Assembly (NCBI GenBank): GCA_903847405.1
Contig: CAINDP010000135.1
Coordinates: 1 to 64,000 of the forward strand
Source: an uncultured Myxococcales bacterium
Lineage (GTDB): Bacteria > Myxococcota_A > UBA9042 > DTJE01
Direction of reading: 5' to 3'
Length of the DNA: 64,000 nt
The notes beneath the pieces are model-generated. The model made no database searches. It saw only the letters and a program-made list of their open reading frames with translations, and was not told the origin of the DNA. Of this stretch, positions 42,417-51,879 are shown one piece after another. Numbering within the stretch: position 1 is the stretch's first letter; each line of letters opens with the position of its first letter. A program made the position numbers and the translations under genes.

Positions 42417-43709
42417 GTGGCCGACCCCCGACACGATCGGATCGCCGACCTGCTGAAAAGCAAGCTGGACGAGATCCGCGTCCGGGACGGCGAACTGGGG
42501 CAACGCGACCGCTTTCGTGGACGGCCCGCGGCTCGCCATGGCGCCGGGCCGGGCCAGGCGTTCGAGGGGTATGACGGCGCCGGCCCGGATGCGCCGCGAA
42601 CCGCCCCGGCCGCCGACGTGCCATCCGCATCGGCCACCGCCGGTGCGCCCGCGATCCCGCAATACGGCGAGGTCTTCCTCCCGACCCCCGACGTGTCGGA
42701 ATCGGTGGGCGCGCGCCTTCGGGCCCGGGCCGCCGTGCCGACCTTCGACGGACCGCCCGAGGACGAGGTCGAGGCCCTCCGCTCGAAGTGGCTGCAGGCG
42801 TATCGCGGCGCCACGCCGGCCGAGGCCGTGGGCGGCCACCCCTCCCGGTCGCACCGGGACCTGATCGAGGTGCTGGAGGTCCGGACCGTGCGCGTCCAGA
42901 CCCCCGAGGCCTTCGACGTCCGGCAGCGCCTGGCCCGCAACCTGGCCCTGGTTCCGGGCGTGCGCGAAGCCACCGCGGTGCGCCTGCGCGAGGAGGGCTA
43001 CGCCGACCTCGAAGCCCTGTGCGCCCACGAACGCTTCGGCGTCCACGCCCGCCGCCTGTGCCGGCAACTGCGGGACGGCGACACCGCGGGCCTGGTCGAT
43101 CGGGTCGGCGCGCGCCTGGGACGCTCGGCGCCGCTGGCCCTGGCGCTGTGCTCGTTCCTGGACCCCTCGGACCTCCTGTTCCTGGACATCGAAACCATGG
43201 GCCTCTTCGGCGGCAGCCCCATCGTGGTCGCGGGCCTGGCCCACGCGACGGGCGGCGCGCTGCAGATGCGCCAGTGGATCGCCGCTTCCCCCGATGCCGA
43301 AGCCGCGCTGGTGCGGGAGGTGGCCGACGCCGCCGCGTCGCGCGGGGCCCTGGTGACGTTCAACGGCCGGTCGTTCGACTGGCCCTACATCTGCGGCCGG
43401 GCGGCGTTCTGGGGGCGCCCCGTGCGCAGCGACCCGGCCCACTTCGACCTCCTGCCCTTCTCCCGCCGAGCCTGGCGCGGCAAGACCACGGACTGTCGCC
43501 TGTCCACGCTGGCCCGGGAGGTCCTGGGCCTGCACCGCGCCGAGGACCTGCCGGGCGCACTGGTGCCCCGGTTCTACCAGGAGTACCTGGACGATCCGGC
43601 CCACCGCGCGGGGCTGCTGGCGGCCATCGCGGTCCACAACCGGCATGACGTCGAGGAAACGGTCCGCCTGTTCGGGGCGCTCGTGGCCCGGGGGGACGCG
43701 GATGCCTGA
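42417..43709 (+). CDS. mrfB: MrfB-like exonuclease (YprB, RNase H-like)
   Basis: 430 aa. The N-terminal ~90 residues are disordered. A helical region (about 110-240) with HhH-like sequence (GVREATAVRLREEGYADLE) precedes an RNase H-like exonuclease: FLDIETMGLFGG (Asp and Glu), TFNGRSFDWPYI and HNRHDVEE. This matches YprB/MrfB, which with the helicase MrfA repairs mitomycin-type adducts independently of UvrABC in Bacillus. GTG 42417 has GGAGG at ideal spacing; ATGs at 42396 and 42399 are alternatives. The end overlaps mrfA by 8 bp. Confidence 0.85.
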   Translation: MADPRHDRIADLLKSKLDEIRVRDGELGQRDRFRGRPAARHGAGPGQAFEGYDGAGPDAPRTAPAADVPSASATAGAPAIPQYGEVFLPTPDVSESVGARLRARAAVPTFDGPPEDEVEALRSKWLQAYRGATPAEAVGGHPSRSHRDLIEVLEVRTVRVQTPEAFDVRQRLARNLALVPGVREATAVRLREEGYADLEALCAHERFGVHARRLCRQLRDGDTAGLVDRVGARLGRSAPLALALCSFLDPSDLLFLDIETMGLFGGSPIVVAGLAHATGGALQMRQWIAASPDAEAALVREVADAAASRGALVTFNGRSFDWPYICGRAAFWGRPVRSDPAHFDLLPFSRRAWRGKTTDCRLSTLAREVLGLHRAEDLPGALVPRFYQEYLDDPAHRAGLLAAIAVHNRHDVEETVRLFGALVARGDADA

Positions 43710-45942
43710 GGGCGGCGGGGGCGTGGAGGCGATGCTGCGGACGCTGCGTGAGGCGCCCGCCTCGCGCGGGTTCATCGCGGACGTGCGCACGGTGCCGCCG
43801 CGGGCCGCCCGGGTCGAACCGCTGCCCGAGGGCGCCGACCCGGCGGTGGCGCGCTACCTGGACCACCGCGGGATCCCCGCGCTGTATTCGCACCAGGCCC
43901 AGGCCCTGCGCCTGGGGATGGCCGGCCGCGACCTGATCCTGGCCACCTCGACGGCGTCCGGCAAGACGCTGTCCTTCGGCCTGCCGGTCCTGGACGCCCT
44001 GGCCCGGGACGACAATGCGACCGCCCTGTTCCTGTACCCGCTGAAGGCCCTGACCCACGACCAACTGGAGGTCCTGCTGGCCATGGAACGGGCCTCGGGC
44101 GTGGACCTGCTCCCGGCGGTCTACGACGGCGACACGCCCCGGATCCGCCGGCCGCGGGTCCGCCAGGAATCGCGCATCGTCCTGTCGAACCCCTTTGAGA
44201 TCCACGAGACGCTGCCCCACCACCACATGTGGCGGCGCTTCTGGTCGAACCTGAAGTACCTGGTCATCGACGAGGCGCACCGGTACACCGGCGTGTTCGG
44301 GTCCAACGTGGCCCAGTTGCTGCGGCGCCTGCTGCGGGTCGCCGAGGCCTACGGGTCGCATCCGACCGTCATCCTGGCGTCGGCTTCCATCGCGAACCCG
44401 GGCGAGCACGCCGAAAACCTGACGTCCCGCCCCTGCGCGGTGGTGGACGACGACGGTTCCCCCGCCGGCCCGCGCCACGTGGTCTTCTGGAACGGGGCCG
44501 TGGACGGCGCGCCCTCGCCCTTCACCCAGGCCCGGGACCTGCTGATGGGGCTGGTGCGCCAGGGGCTCAAGACCCTGTGCTTCACCCAGTCGCGCAAGGG
44601 CGCCGAACTGGTGGCCAGCCTGATCCACAAGGGGCGCGACGGGGCCGACCTGCGGGTCGCGCCCTACCGGGCCGGCTACCTGCCCGACGAGCGCCGGCGC
44701 GTGGAAAAGGCCTTCCGCGACGGCGACATCCTGGGCCTGGTGTCCACCAACGCCCTGGAACTGGGCATCGACGTGGGCGACCTGGACGCGGTCGTCGTGG
44801 CCGGCTACCCGGGCAGCGTCAGCGCCTTCTGGCAGCAGGCCGGGCGGGCAGGGCGCCGGGGGGGCGAATCCCTGGCGGTCTTCCTGGCCTTCGAGGGCAT
44901 CCTGGACCAGTACGTCCTGCGCACCCCCGAGGTGCTGCTGGGGCGCCGCTTCGAGCGGGCGACCGTGGACCTGAAGAACGAGCACATCCTGGCCGGCCAC
45001 ATGCTGTGCGCCGCGACGGAGCTGCCCGTGCAGGTGGACCCGGAGGTCCAGCCCGAGGCGCGGGTCGCCCGGGGGCTGGCCGGGGCGGGCCTGCTGCGCC
45101 CGACCGAGGCGGGGTACGTGTACGCCGGTCCCACGCGGCCCCAGGAGGCGGTGAAGCTGGACCGCATCGGCGATGCCCAGGTGGCGCTGGTGGACGTCGC
45201 GACGAACGACCTGCTGGAAACGCTGGACCTGGAGCGGGCCCTGCGGGAGGCCTTCCCGGGGGCCGTGTACCTGCACGGCGCCCGGACGTGGCTGGTGGAA
45301 TCGCTGGACCTGGTGGCGGGCATCGCGCGCCTGCGCCGCCAGGACGTGGACTGGTGGACGTTCGCCGTGACGGACAAGACCGCCGACATCGTCGAAACCT
45401 ACGGCACGCGGTCGGCCGGTTCCGTGCAGGTTTCGACCGGCTCGATCCGCATGACGCACCGGGTGACGAAGTACCTGCGCAAGCGGTTCGACCGCGTGAT
45501 CGGCGGCGGGCCCCTGGATCTGCCCGAACGGACCTTCCAGACGACGGCCCTGTGGCTGGACGTGCCCACCGGGGCGCGGCCCGGCGTGACGGACCTCCTG
45601 GGGGCCCTGCACGCCCTGGAGCACGCGATGGTGGGCCTGGCGCCCCTGGCGATTTCCTGCGATCCCGCCGACATGGCCGGGTTTTCGACGCTGCAGGCGC
45701 CCCACTCGGGCGGGCCCGCGCTGTTCCTGTACGACGGCTACGACGGGGGAATCGGCCTGTCCGAGCGGGCCGCCGAGGACCTGGAGCGCTTCGTGGGCAT
45801 GACCCGGGACCTGCTGGCCCGCTGCCCCTGCGAGTCCGGGTGCCCCTCCTGCTGCCTTTCGGCCCGGTGCGGCAACAACAACGAACCCATGGACAAGGTC
45901 GGTGCCGTGGTGCTGGCACGGGAAATCGCCGGCCACCGCTGA
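43702..45942 (+). CDS. mrfA: MrfA-like DEAH-box helicase with C-terminal metal-binding domain (YprA)
   Basis: 746 aa superfamily 2 helicase. Motif I is STASGKT, motif II VIDEAHRY, motif III ILASASIAN (SAT-like), and motif VI QQAGRAGRRG. The C-terminal half matches the DUF1998/MrfA type and ends in a Cys cluster, CPCESGCPSCCLSARC, which in this family binds metal. Operon with the MrfB-like exonuclease; together they form the two-gene MrfAB excision-repair unit. ATG 43702 overlaps the mrfB end. Confidence 0.92.
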   Translation: MPEGGGGVEAMLRTLREAPASRGFIADVRTVPPRAARVEPLPEGADPAVARYLDHRGIPALYSHQAQALRLGMAGRDLILATSTASGKTLSFGLPVLDALARDDNATALFLYPLKALTHDQLEVLLAMERASGVDLLPAVYDGDTPRIRRPRVRQESRIVLSNPFEIHETLPHHHMWRRFWSNLKYLVIDEAHRYTGVFGSNVAQLLRRLLRVAEAYGSHPTVILASASIANPGEHAENLTSRPCAVVDDDGSPAGPRHVVFWNGAVDGAPSPFTQARDLLMGLVRQGLKTLCFTQSRKGAELVASLIHKGRDGADLRVAPYRAGYLPDERRRVEKAFRDGDILGLVSTNALELGIDVGDLDAVVVAGYPGSVSAFWQQAGRAGRRGGESLAVFLAFEGILDQYVLRTPEVLLGRRFERATVDLKNEHILAGHMLCAATELPVQVDPEVQPEARVARGLAGAGLLRPTEAGYVYAGPTRPQEAVKLDRIGDAQVALVDVATNDLLETLDLERALREAFPGAVYLHGARTWLVESLDLVAGIARLRRQDVDWWTFAVTDKTADIVETYGTRSAGSVQVSTGSIRMTHRVTKYLRKRFDRVIGGGPLDLPERTFQTTALWLDVPTGARPGVTDLLGALHALEHAMVGLAPLAISCDPADMAGFSTLQAPHSGGPALFLYDGYDGGIGLSERAAEDLERFVGMTRDLLARCPCESGCPSCCLSARCGNNNEPMDKVGAVVLAREIAGHR

Positions 45943-45950
45943 CCGGACCC

Positions 45951-46886
45951 TCAGAACCCCACCCCCAGGCCCATCTGCAGGGCCGGCGTGTACAGGCCCT
46001 TTTCCCCGAACAGCGCGTTGTCCGTGTCCTTCGTGTTGAACAGCGGCAGGTAGCCCTGGGCGAACACGTCCAGGTCGAAGTCGTTCGTGCGCAGGAAGCG
46101 GATGCCCACGCGGCCCGACAGGGTGACGCCGAACTGGTTGACGTAGGTCAGGCCGGTGTCGGCCGCCTGCTCGCGCCCGGCGTACCGCAGGAACTGGACC
46201 CCGGCGCACAGCGACACGTAGGGCGACCAACTGGCCTTGTCCAGGAACTCGTAGGTCAGCCCGGCGTCGGCCCCGGTCATCACCTGCAGCGCCCGGTCGG
46301 TCCCCGCGGTCCCGCCGGGCCATCCGGCCAGGTACAGGCGCGCCAGGACCTGCCAGTTCCCCGAGCCCCGGGACAGCGAGAAGGCGCCGCCGGGGGCGAA
46401 CACCGCGTTGGTCCCGCCCCGGGACACGGCCTCGAACACCTCGAACCGCCAGGTGTTGCGCCCGCCCTTGCCGATCGCGTGGCCCATGCGCTGCACCGCG
46501 CTGTAGTGGGTGATGTCCTCGGACAGGTACACCGGGTCGTTGTGCAGGACCAGGGACAGGCCGTCGGCCAGCTTTTCGGCCAGTTCGGCCCGCTGTTTGA
46601 CGGTGTAGCGGATCGGCACCTCGCGATCGACCTGGGCGGTCAGGTACAGCGCGCCGGTCGCCTCGAACAGTTCCACGCGCAGGCTGCTGCGGCAGTCCTT
46701 GTCCGCGATCCGGTGCGACGGGTGCCGGCCGACCTCGCTGACCACCAGCGTGCGGAACCCCTCCAGATCCTTCGCGGGGGCCTGGACGTCCAGGCACAGG
46801 GGGACCTGGGCGGATACGGCGCCCGGGGCCAGGGCCACGCCCAGCGCGACCAGCGGCAGCAACAGATTCTGCGTTGCGGTCCTCAC
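45951..46886 (-). CDS. Predicted outer-membrane beta-barrel protein (pair member 2)
   Basis: 311 aa from GTG 46886 with AGGAGG. The signal peptide ends near VSAQ. A periplasmic N-terminal domain (CLDV, then a Cys in ADKDCRSSLRVEL, then VKQRAELAEKLADGLSLVLHNDPV) precedes a C-terminal barrel of alternating hydrophobic strands ending in Phe (LGVGF). It shares this layout with the gene just upstream: CxDV, a Cys before a VEL strand, an AE-rich helix, then NxPx. The two are probably diverged paralogues in one operon (10 bp apart). Confidence 0.8.
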   Translation of the reverse strand: MRTATQNLLLPLVALGVALAPGAVSAQVPLCLDVQAPAKDLEGFRTLVVSEVGRHPSHRIADKDCRSSLRVELFEATGALYLTAQVDREVPIRYTVKQRAELAEKLADGLSLVLHNDPVYLSEDITHYSAVQRMGHAIGKGGRNTWRFEVFEAVSRGGTNAVFAPGGAFSLSRGSGNWQVLARLYLAGWPGGTAGTDRALQVMTGADAGLTYEFLDKASWSPYVSLCAGVQFLRYAGREQAADTGLTYVNQFGVTLSGRVGIRFLRTNDFDLDVFAQGYLPLFNTKDTDNALFGEKGLYTPALQMGLGVGF

Positions 46887-46896
46887 GGCTCGCCTC

Positions 46897-48093
46897 CTAG
46901 AACACCACGCCCAGCTTGACCGCGACGGCGGGGAACCACGTGTGGATGCCGCCGTCGTCGTTTTCGTTGGACAGCACATAGGCCGGCATCTGCAGTTCGC
47001 CCTGCAGGTAGAACTGCACGCTGGAGGCCCGCATGAACTCCCAGCCGGCCACCAGGTCGACGTCCAGGCCGCCCCCCAGCAGGGTGTTCCGGTCGCTGCC
47101 GCCGCGGTCCGCCGTCGGCTTGACCATGTTGAACCACAGCAGTTCGAAGGTCGCGCCGGCGCCCATGTAGAACGACGTCAGGCCCCGGGGGTCGAAGTAG
47201 TGCAGGAAGTGCAGTTGCAGGGCCGCGTCGCCGCCGAAGTCCACGTGGCCGCCCGCGGGGTTCTTGGCGGCCGCGGTCTTGCTGGTCCCGATGCCGATCA
47301 GCACGTTCGTTTCCACGCCCCAGTTTTCGAACTTGCCGCGGTATCCCAGGAACATCGTGACCGGCGTGGCCACGCGGTACTGGCTGGTGGCCTTGCCCAC
47401 GTTGGCGCTGGTCGAATCGGTTTCGGCCGTGCCCAGCTTGCCCACGCGGACCTGGGTCCCCACGCCCATGTGGAAGTGGTTCGTGCCCTTGATGCGCTGT
47501 GCGTTCTTCTTCGAGTCGTTCGTCAGGACGTTTTCGCGGTTGATCGATTCGCCGATCGGCTTGTTGTACAGCAGCGCCAGGGCGGCCCGCTCGGCGAACT
47601 GGCTCAGCTCGGTCGGCAGCAACTGGTCCACGCGCTCCTCGCGGCCCGTGCCGCTATACCGCGCGAACGCCGTCCAGCCCACCTTCAGGGGGTACAGTTC
47701 GACGATCAGGCGCTCGGCGCAGCCTTCCTGCACCGCCACGAAGCCCTTCTCGTGCGTGACGAAGTGCTCGATCAGGCGCTTGAGGTAGGACAGGGGCCGC
47801 TGTCCGACGGGAAGGCCGGCCACCCCCTTGAACGCCGCCGCGTCGCGGTCATAGGCGGGCGGCGGGTCGGCGTCGACGACCGCCGCGGGGGCCGGTGCCG
47901 GCGCGGTGGCCGAAGGTGTCACCGCGGCGCCTTCCGCCGGTGCCGTCGGGGGCGTCACGGCTGCGGGCGCCTGCTCCCGGGGCCTCTGGAGGACCACGTC
48001 CACGCACACGGTCTTGTCGGCCGCCAGGGCCTCGGGGATGCCCGCCAGAACGACGAGCCCGACGATGAACACACTTCTCCCGTAACGGCACAT
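46897..48093 (-). CDS. Predicted outer-membrane beta-barrel protein (pair member 1)
   Basis: 398 aa. The signal peptide ends near ALAA. Then come CVDV, a Pro/Ala/Thr linker (about 45-75), a periplasmic domain with a Cys in QEGCAERLIVEL and ELSQFAERAALALLYNKPI, and a barrel of about 8-10 strands ending in Phe (LGVVF). The C-terminal Phe is the usual BAM recognition signal. AGGAGG precedes ATG 48093. It is transcribed with the 45.9 kb paralogue. Ligand or role unknown. Confidence 0.8.
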   Translation of the reverse strand: MCRYGRSVFIVGLVVLAGIPEALAADKTVCVDVVLQRPREQAPAAVTPPTAPAEGAAVTPSATAPAPAPAAVVDADPPPAYDRDAAAFKGVAGLPVGQRPLSYLKRLIEHFVTHEKGFVAVQEGCAERLIVELYPLKVGWTAFARYSGTGREERVDQLLPTELSQFAERAALALLYNKPIGESINRENVLTNDSKKNAQRIKGTNHFHMGVGTQVRVGKLGTAETDSTSANVGKATSQYRVATPVTMFLGYRGKFENWGVETNVLIGIGTSKTAAAKNPAGGHVDFGGDAALQLHFLHYFDPRGLTSFYMGAGATFELLWFNMVKPTADRGGSDRNTLLGGGLDVDLVAGWEFMRASSVQFYLQGELQMPAYVLSNENDDGGIHTWFPAVAVKLGVVF

Positions 48094-48399
48094 AGCAACC
48101 TCCTCCCTCTCTATGCTGGGCTTCCCGGGTTCCGCATTGCCGCGCTACGGCTTGCGATCAGGGACTGATGCAGATGTCGTGCCACGCCATGCTATGCGGA
48201 TATGAATGATGGAAGTCCGGTATGTTGCGACGAATCCGCGCCGCCCGGGGTTCCCTTTTGTCCCCCCGAGGTGGATGAATCCTGCTCCGCCTGGTGTCCA
48301 CCCCACCCGATCGCCGACCGTCGTCGCGACCGTTGACCATCCCCCCGATCGTTGGTACGGTCCCGCCGTCCCCCGGGCGTCCGGGTCCTGGAGCATGCC
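48094..48399. other. 306-bp divergent intergenic region between the barrel genes and efp
   Basis: No credible gene is seen. The left end holds the AGGAGG site of the barrel gene. The stretch 48180-48240 is less GC-rich and has several AT-rich hexamers that might serve the minus-strand operon, but none forms a clear -35/-10 pair. The right end holds the efp promoter, listed separately. Confidence 0.6.
48333..48361 (+). promoter_or_regulatory. Predicted promoter of efp
   Basis: TTGACC (48333-48338), a 17-bp spacer and TACGGT (48356-48361). The -35 has five of six consensus bases and the spacing is ideal; the -10 is weak. It would give a leader of about 30 nt before ATG 48400, which contains GGAG. 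Confidence 0.5.
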
Positions 48400-48969
48400 A
48401 TGATCACCACGTCGGATTTCAAGAAGGGGCTGCGGATCCTGATCGAGGGCGACCCCTACACCATCATGGAAAGCATCGTCCAGACGCCGTCGGCGCGGGG
48501 CGCGTCGTCGCTGGCCAAGGTCAAGGTGCGCAACCTGAAGACCGGCCAGGTGTTCGACAAGACTTTCCGCACCGGCGAGCGCTTCGAGGAGCCCGACCTG
48601 GAGCGCCGGCCCCTGCAGTACCTGTACAACGACGGCGAGCACCGGGTCTTCCTGGACCAGGAGTCCTACGAGCAGGTGCTGGTGACCGACGCGGACCTGG
48701 GCGACGACGCGAAGTTCCTGTTCGACGGGCTGGAAATGAAGGCCCTCTTTTTCGAAGGCGCGGTCCTGGAACTGGAACTGCCCGCGACCCTCGAATACGA
48801 AATCGTCGACGTCGAGCCCGGCACCCGCGGCGACACGGCCCACGGCGGCGTGACCAAGCCCGCCGTCCTCAACAACGGCATGAAGGTGCAGGTGCCGCTG
48901 TTCGTTCAGCAGGGCGAAAAGATCCGCGTGTCCACCAAGGACGGCAAGTTCGCCGAGCGCGTGCGCTAG
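48400..48969 (+). CDS. Elongation factor P family protein with Arg at the tip loop (EfpL-like)
   Basis: 189 aa, three beta domains as in EF-P, which helps ribosomes through polyproline stretches. The tip loop reads TPSARGASS with Arg33 where EF-P usually has a modified Lys. E. coli YeiP/EfpL has a very similar SPTARGA loop with Arg33. The end segment LNNGMKVQVPLFVQQGEKIRV is the EF-P signature region. It may be the organism's main EF-P or a second copy; no modification enzyme (EarP, EpmA) is nearby. Confidence 0.93.
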   Translation: MITTSDFKKGLRILIEGDPYTIMESIVQTPSARGASSLAKVKVRNLKTGQVFDKTFRTGERFEEPDLERRPLQYLYNDGEHRVFLDQESYEQVLVTDADLGDDAKFLFDGLEMKALFFEGAVLELELPATLEYEIVDVEPGTRGDTAHGGVTKPAVLNNGMKVQVPLFVQQGEKIRVSTKDGKFAERVR

Positions 48970-49008
48970 GTCGGGCGCCCGGCCTCCCTTGTCCCGTCCT
49001 CTCCTCGA

Positions 49009-50055
49009 TCACGCAGCAACCGTCGTCGCGGGCGGAGCCGTCAGCGCCAGGCCGGCCTCCCTTCGGGACTCGAGCGCGGCCCGGATGGCCCCTTCGATCG
49101 CCCCCCGCACCGCCTCGTCGGATCGCAGGCGCCGATCGGCCTGTTCCCGTCCCTGGCCGATATGCTCGCCACCGAACGACAGCCAGGACCCCGACTTCTC
49201 GACGATGCCCAGGCGCTCGCCCAGATCGACCAGTTCCAGGGTGTGGTTGATCCCCTCGCCGAACACGATGTCGAACTCGGCCTCGGTGAAGGGCGGGGCC
49301 ATCTTGTTCTTCACGACCTTCACGCGCGTCCGGTTTCCGGTGACCTCGGTGCCCGTCTTCTGGGACCCGATGCGCCGCACGTCCAGGCGCACGGACGCAT
49401 AGAACTTCAGCGCGTTGCCGCCGGTGGTCGTCTCGGGCGATCCGAACATCACGCCGATCTTCATGCGCAACTGGTTGATGAACAGCACCGTGCAGTTCTG
49501 CTTGTGGCAGGCCGCGACCAGCTTGCGCAGGGCCTGGCTCATCAGGCGGGCCTGCAGGCCGACGTGGGAATCGCCCATGTCGCCCTCGATTTCGGCCCGG
49601 GGCGTCAGGGCGGCCACCGAGTCCACGACGATCAGGTCCAGGCTGCCGCAACGCACCAGCGCCTCCACGATGTCCAGCGCCTGCTCGCCACAGTCCGGCT
49701 GGCTCAGCAGCAGGTCCTCGATCGCCACCCCCAGCCGCTGGGCGTACCCCAGGTCCAGGGCGTGCTCGGCGTCGACGAACGCCGCGGTGCCGCCCGCGCG
49801 CTGGACCTGCCCGATCATCTCCAGCGCCAGCGTCGTCTTGCCCGACGATTCGGGGCCGAAGACCTCGACGATGCGTCCGCGCGGCACGCCGCCGATCCCC
49901 AGGGCGGCGTCCAGCAGCAGGGAGCCCGACGGGAAGGACGGGACCCGCTCGACCGGCCCGTCGCCGAACCGCATCACGGTCCCCTTCCCGAACTGCTTGT
50001 CCATCGCGCTGATCACGCCCTCCAGTTCGCCCAGTTTCTCGCTCTTCTTCGACAT
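49009..50055 (-). CDS. recA: RecA recombinase
   Basis: 348 aa. The Walker A is GPESSGKTT, the Walker [11 protein letters not shown], and the RecA signature [11 protein letters not shown] is present along with FINQLR and the L2 loop region (GSPETTTGG). The C-terminal tail is Ala-rich and less acidic than that of E. coli RecA. ATG 50055 has AGGAGG. It lies 85 bp downstream of comM on the same strand. No LexA-type box is visible in the gap, so damage induction, if any, must use another signal or the upstream promoter. Confidence 0.98.
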   Translation of the reverse strand: MSKKSEKLGELEGVISAMDKQFGKGTVMRFGDGPVERVPSFPSGSLLLDAALGIGGVPRGRIVEVFGPESSGKTTLALEMIGQVQRAGGTAAFVDAEHALDLGYAQRLGVAIEDLLLSQPDCGEQALDIVEALVRCGSLDLIVVDSVAALTPRAEIEGDMGDSHVGLQARLMSQALRKLVAACHKQNCTVLFINQLRMKIGVMFGSPETTTGGNALKFYASVRLDVRRIGSQKTGTEVTGNRTRVKVVKNKMAPPFTEAEFDIVFGEGINHTLELVDLGERLGIVEKSGSWLSFGGEHIGQGREQADRRLRSDEAVRGAIEGAIRAALESRREAGLALTAPPATTVAA

Positions 50056-50140
50056 GGATCCTCCTCGTCCGTTCCTGCCCTTCGTCCCCGGACCGGCCCG
50101 CACCCGCGATCCCGGCCCCCTCGCACCCGGCGGTGCCCCC

Positions 50141-51667
50141 TCACCCGGTGGGCCGATCCAGCAGCCGGTACTGGATCGCTTCCGACACGTGGACCGTCCG
50201 GATGCCCTCCGATCGATCCAGGTCCGCGATCGTCCGCGCGACCTTCAGCACGCGGTCCAGCGCCCGGGCCGACAGCCCCATGCGTTCCATCGCGACCTCC
50301 AGCAGCCGCGAAGCCTCCTCGGGCACCTTGCAATGCGCCCGGACCTGCGCCGGGTCCATCCGTCCGTTGAACCTCGTTCCCCCCGGCCCCAGGCGGGCGG
50401 CCTGCGTGTCGGCCGCACCCTGGGCCCGGGCCCGGACCACGGCGGACGGTTCGCCACCCGAGGGCGCCGCCAGGTCCCGGAACGCCACCGCCGGCACTTC
50501 GACATGCAGATCGATCCGGTCCATGAGGGGGCCCGACACACGCGCCCTGTACTTGGCGACCTCCTGCGGGGTGCAGGTGCACCGGTGCCGGGTGTCGCCC
50601 AGGTAGCCGCACATGCAGGGATTCATGGCCGTGACCAGGAGGAAGTCGGCGGGGTAGGTGATGGTCGCGGCGGTGCGGCTGATGGTCACGTGCCGGTCCT
50701 CCAGGGGCTGGCGCAGGACCTCCAGGACCTCGCGGCGCCACTCGGGCAGCTCGTCCAGGAACAGCACGCCGTGGTGGGCCAGGCTGACCTCGCCCGGGCG
50801 TGGCCGCGATCCTCCGCCCGCGATGGCGGCGGCGGATCCGGTGTGATGGGGCGCCCGGAAGGGACGCTCGCCCACCAGGGCCGCGCGGTTCCGCAGCAGG
50901 CCCGCGGCGCTGTGGACCTTGGTCGTTTCCAGGCTTTCGTCGTTGCTCATGGCGGGCAACAGACCTGCCAGGCGCCGGGCCAGCATCGTCTTCCCCGACC
51001 CGGGCGGCCCGACCATCATCAGGTTGTGCCGGCCCGCGGCGGCGATCTCCAGGGCCCGCTTCACGTGGGCCTGGCCGCGCACGTCGGCCAGGTCGGGGGC
51101 GTGCGAGGCGTGCGGGATCCGGGGGCCTTCCTCGGACCGCACCTCGCCCAGCGTGTCGCGGCCTGCCAGCGCCTCGATCAGGTCCGTCAGGTTCCGGGCC
51201 TCGTACCCCCGGATGCCCCGGACCAGCGCCGCCTCGGGGCCGTTCGCGGCCGGGACGATGGCCTCCGTGATCCCCCGATCCCGGGCCGCCGCCACCATGG
51301 GCAGCACGCCGGGCACCGGCCGCACCAGGCCGTCCAGCGACAGTTCGCCCAGGATCAGGCGGCCCTCCAGCGCCGCCATCGGGAACGCCTCCAGGCACGC
51401 CAGCACGCCCAGCGCCACCGGCAGGTCGAACAGCGACCCGTGCTTGCGCACGTCCCCGGGGGCCAGGTTGACCGTGATCCAGCGCGTGTGCGCCCGGAAG
51501 CCCAGGTTCCGCAGCGCCGACAGCACGCGGACCTTCGACTCCCGCACCGCGGCCTCGGGCAGGCCCACGATGTCGAAGTGGCCCACGCCCGGATGGACGT
51601 CCACCTCCACGTCCACCGGGATCCCGTCGATCCCGCTCAGCACCGCGGACAGCACCCGGACGTTCAC
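50141..51667 (-). CDS. comM: ComM/YifB-family AAA+ helicase (Mg-chelatase-like)
   Basis: 508 aa. The N-terminal Lon-protease-like domain (residues 1-170) is followed by an AAA+ domain with Walker A GPPGSGKT and Walker [12 protein letters not shown], then CMCGYLGD-type Cys residues and the C-terminal lid ([11 protein letters not shown]). ComM is a hexameric helicase for branch migration during natural transformation. GTG 51667 has GAAGGAGG. It is probably co-transcribed with recA, a fitting partner in recombination. Confidence 0.95.
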   Translation of the reverse strand: MNVRVLSAVLSGIDGIPVDVEVDVHPGVGHFDIVGLPEAAVRESKVRVLSALRNLGFRAHTRWITVNLAPGDVRKHGSLFDLPVALGVLACLEAFPMAALEGRLILGELSLDGLVRPVPGVLPMVAAARDRGITEAIVPAANGPEAALVRGIRGYEARNLTDLIEALAGRDTLGEVRSEEGPRIPHASHAPDLADVRGQAHVKRALEIAAAGRHNLMMVGPPGSGKTMLARRLAGLLPAMSNDESLETTKVHSAAGLLRNRAALVGERPFRAPHHTGSAAAIAGGGSRPRPGEVSLAHHGVLFLDELPEWRREVLEVLRQPLEDRHVTISRTAATITYPADFLLVTAMNPCMCGYLGDTRHRCTCTPQEVAKYRARVSGPLMDRIDLHVEVPAVAFRDLAAPSGGEPSAVVRARAQGAADTQAARLGPGGTRFNGRMDPAQVRAHCKVPEEASRLLEVAMERMGLSARALDRVLKVARTIADLDRSEGIRTVHVSEAIQYRLLDRPTG

Positions 51668-51879
51668 GTGGGCCTCCTTCACCCGGACAGGGGGATGCAA
51701 TTCACGACGCGTGCCATGGGATGGGCGCAATGGGAACGAGGAGTTGCGTGTGGAAGGCGCCGAATCGGGGCTGGACGGTTGGACGGGGTCCAGTCCAAGG
51801 CCAGGGCCGATGCGGTGGCCTCGTCGCCCCGGATCCCCAACGACGCCTGCTAGAATGTCCGGACACCGGAGGACGTCCG

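Noticed and set aside
43360-46797. Long minus-strand frame over mrfA and the barrel gene
   Set aside because: No motifs; the plus-strand helicase and the other minus frame with a signal peptide are the real genes.
50056-50140. LexA box before recA
   Set aside because: No CTGT-N8-ACAG or GAAC-N4-GTTC type palindrome in the gap.
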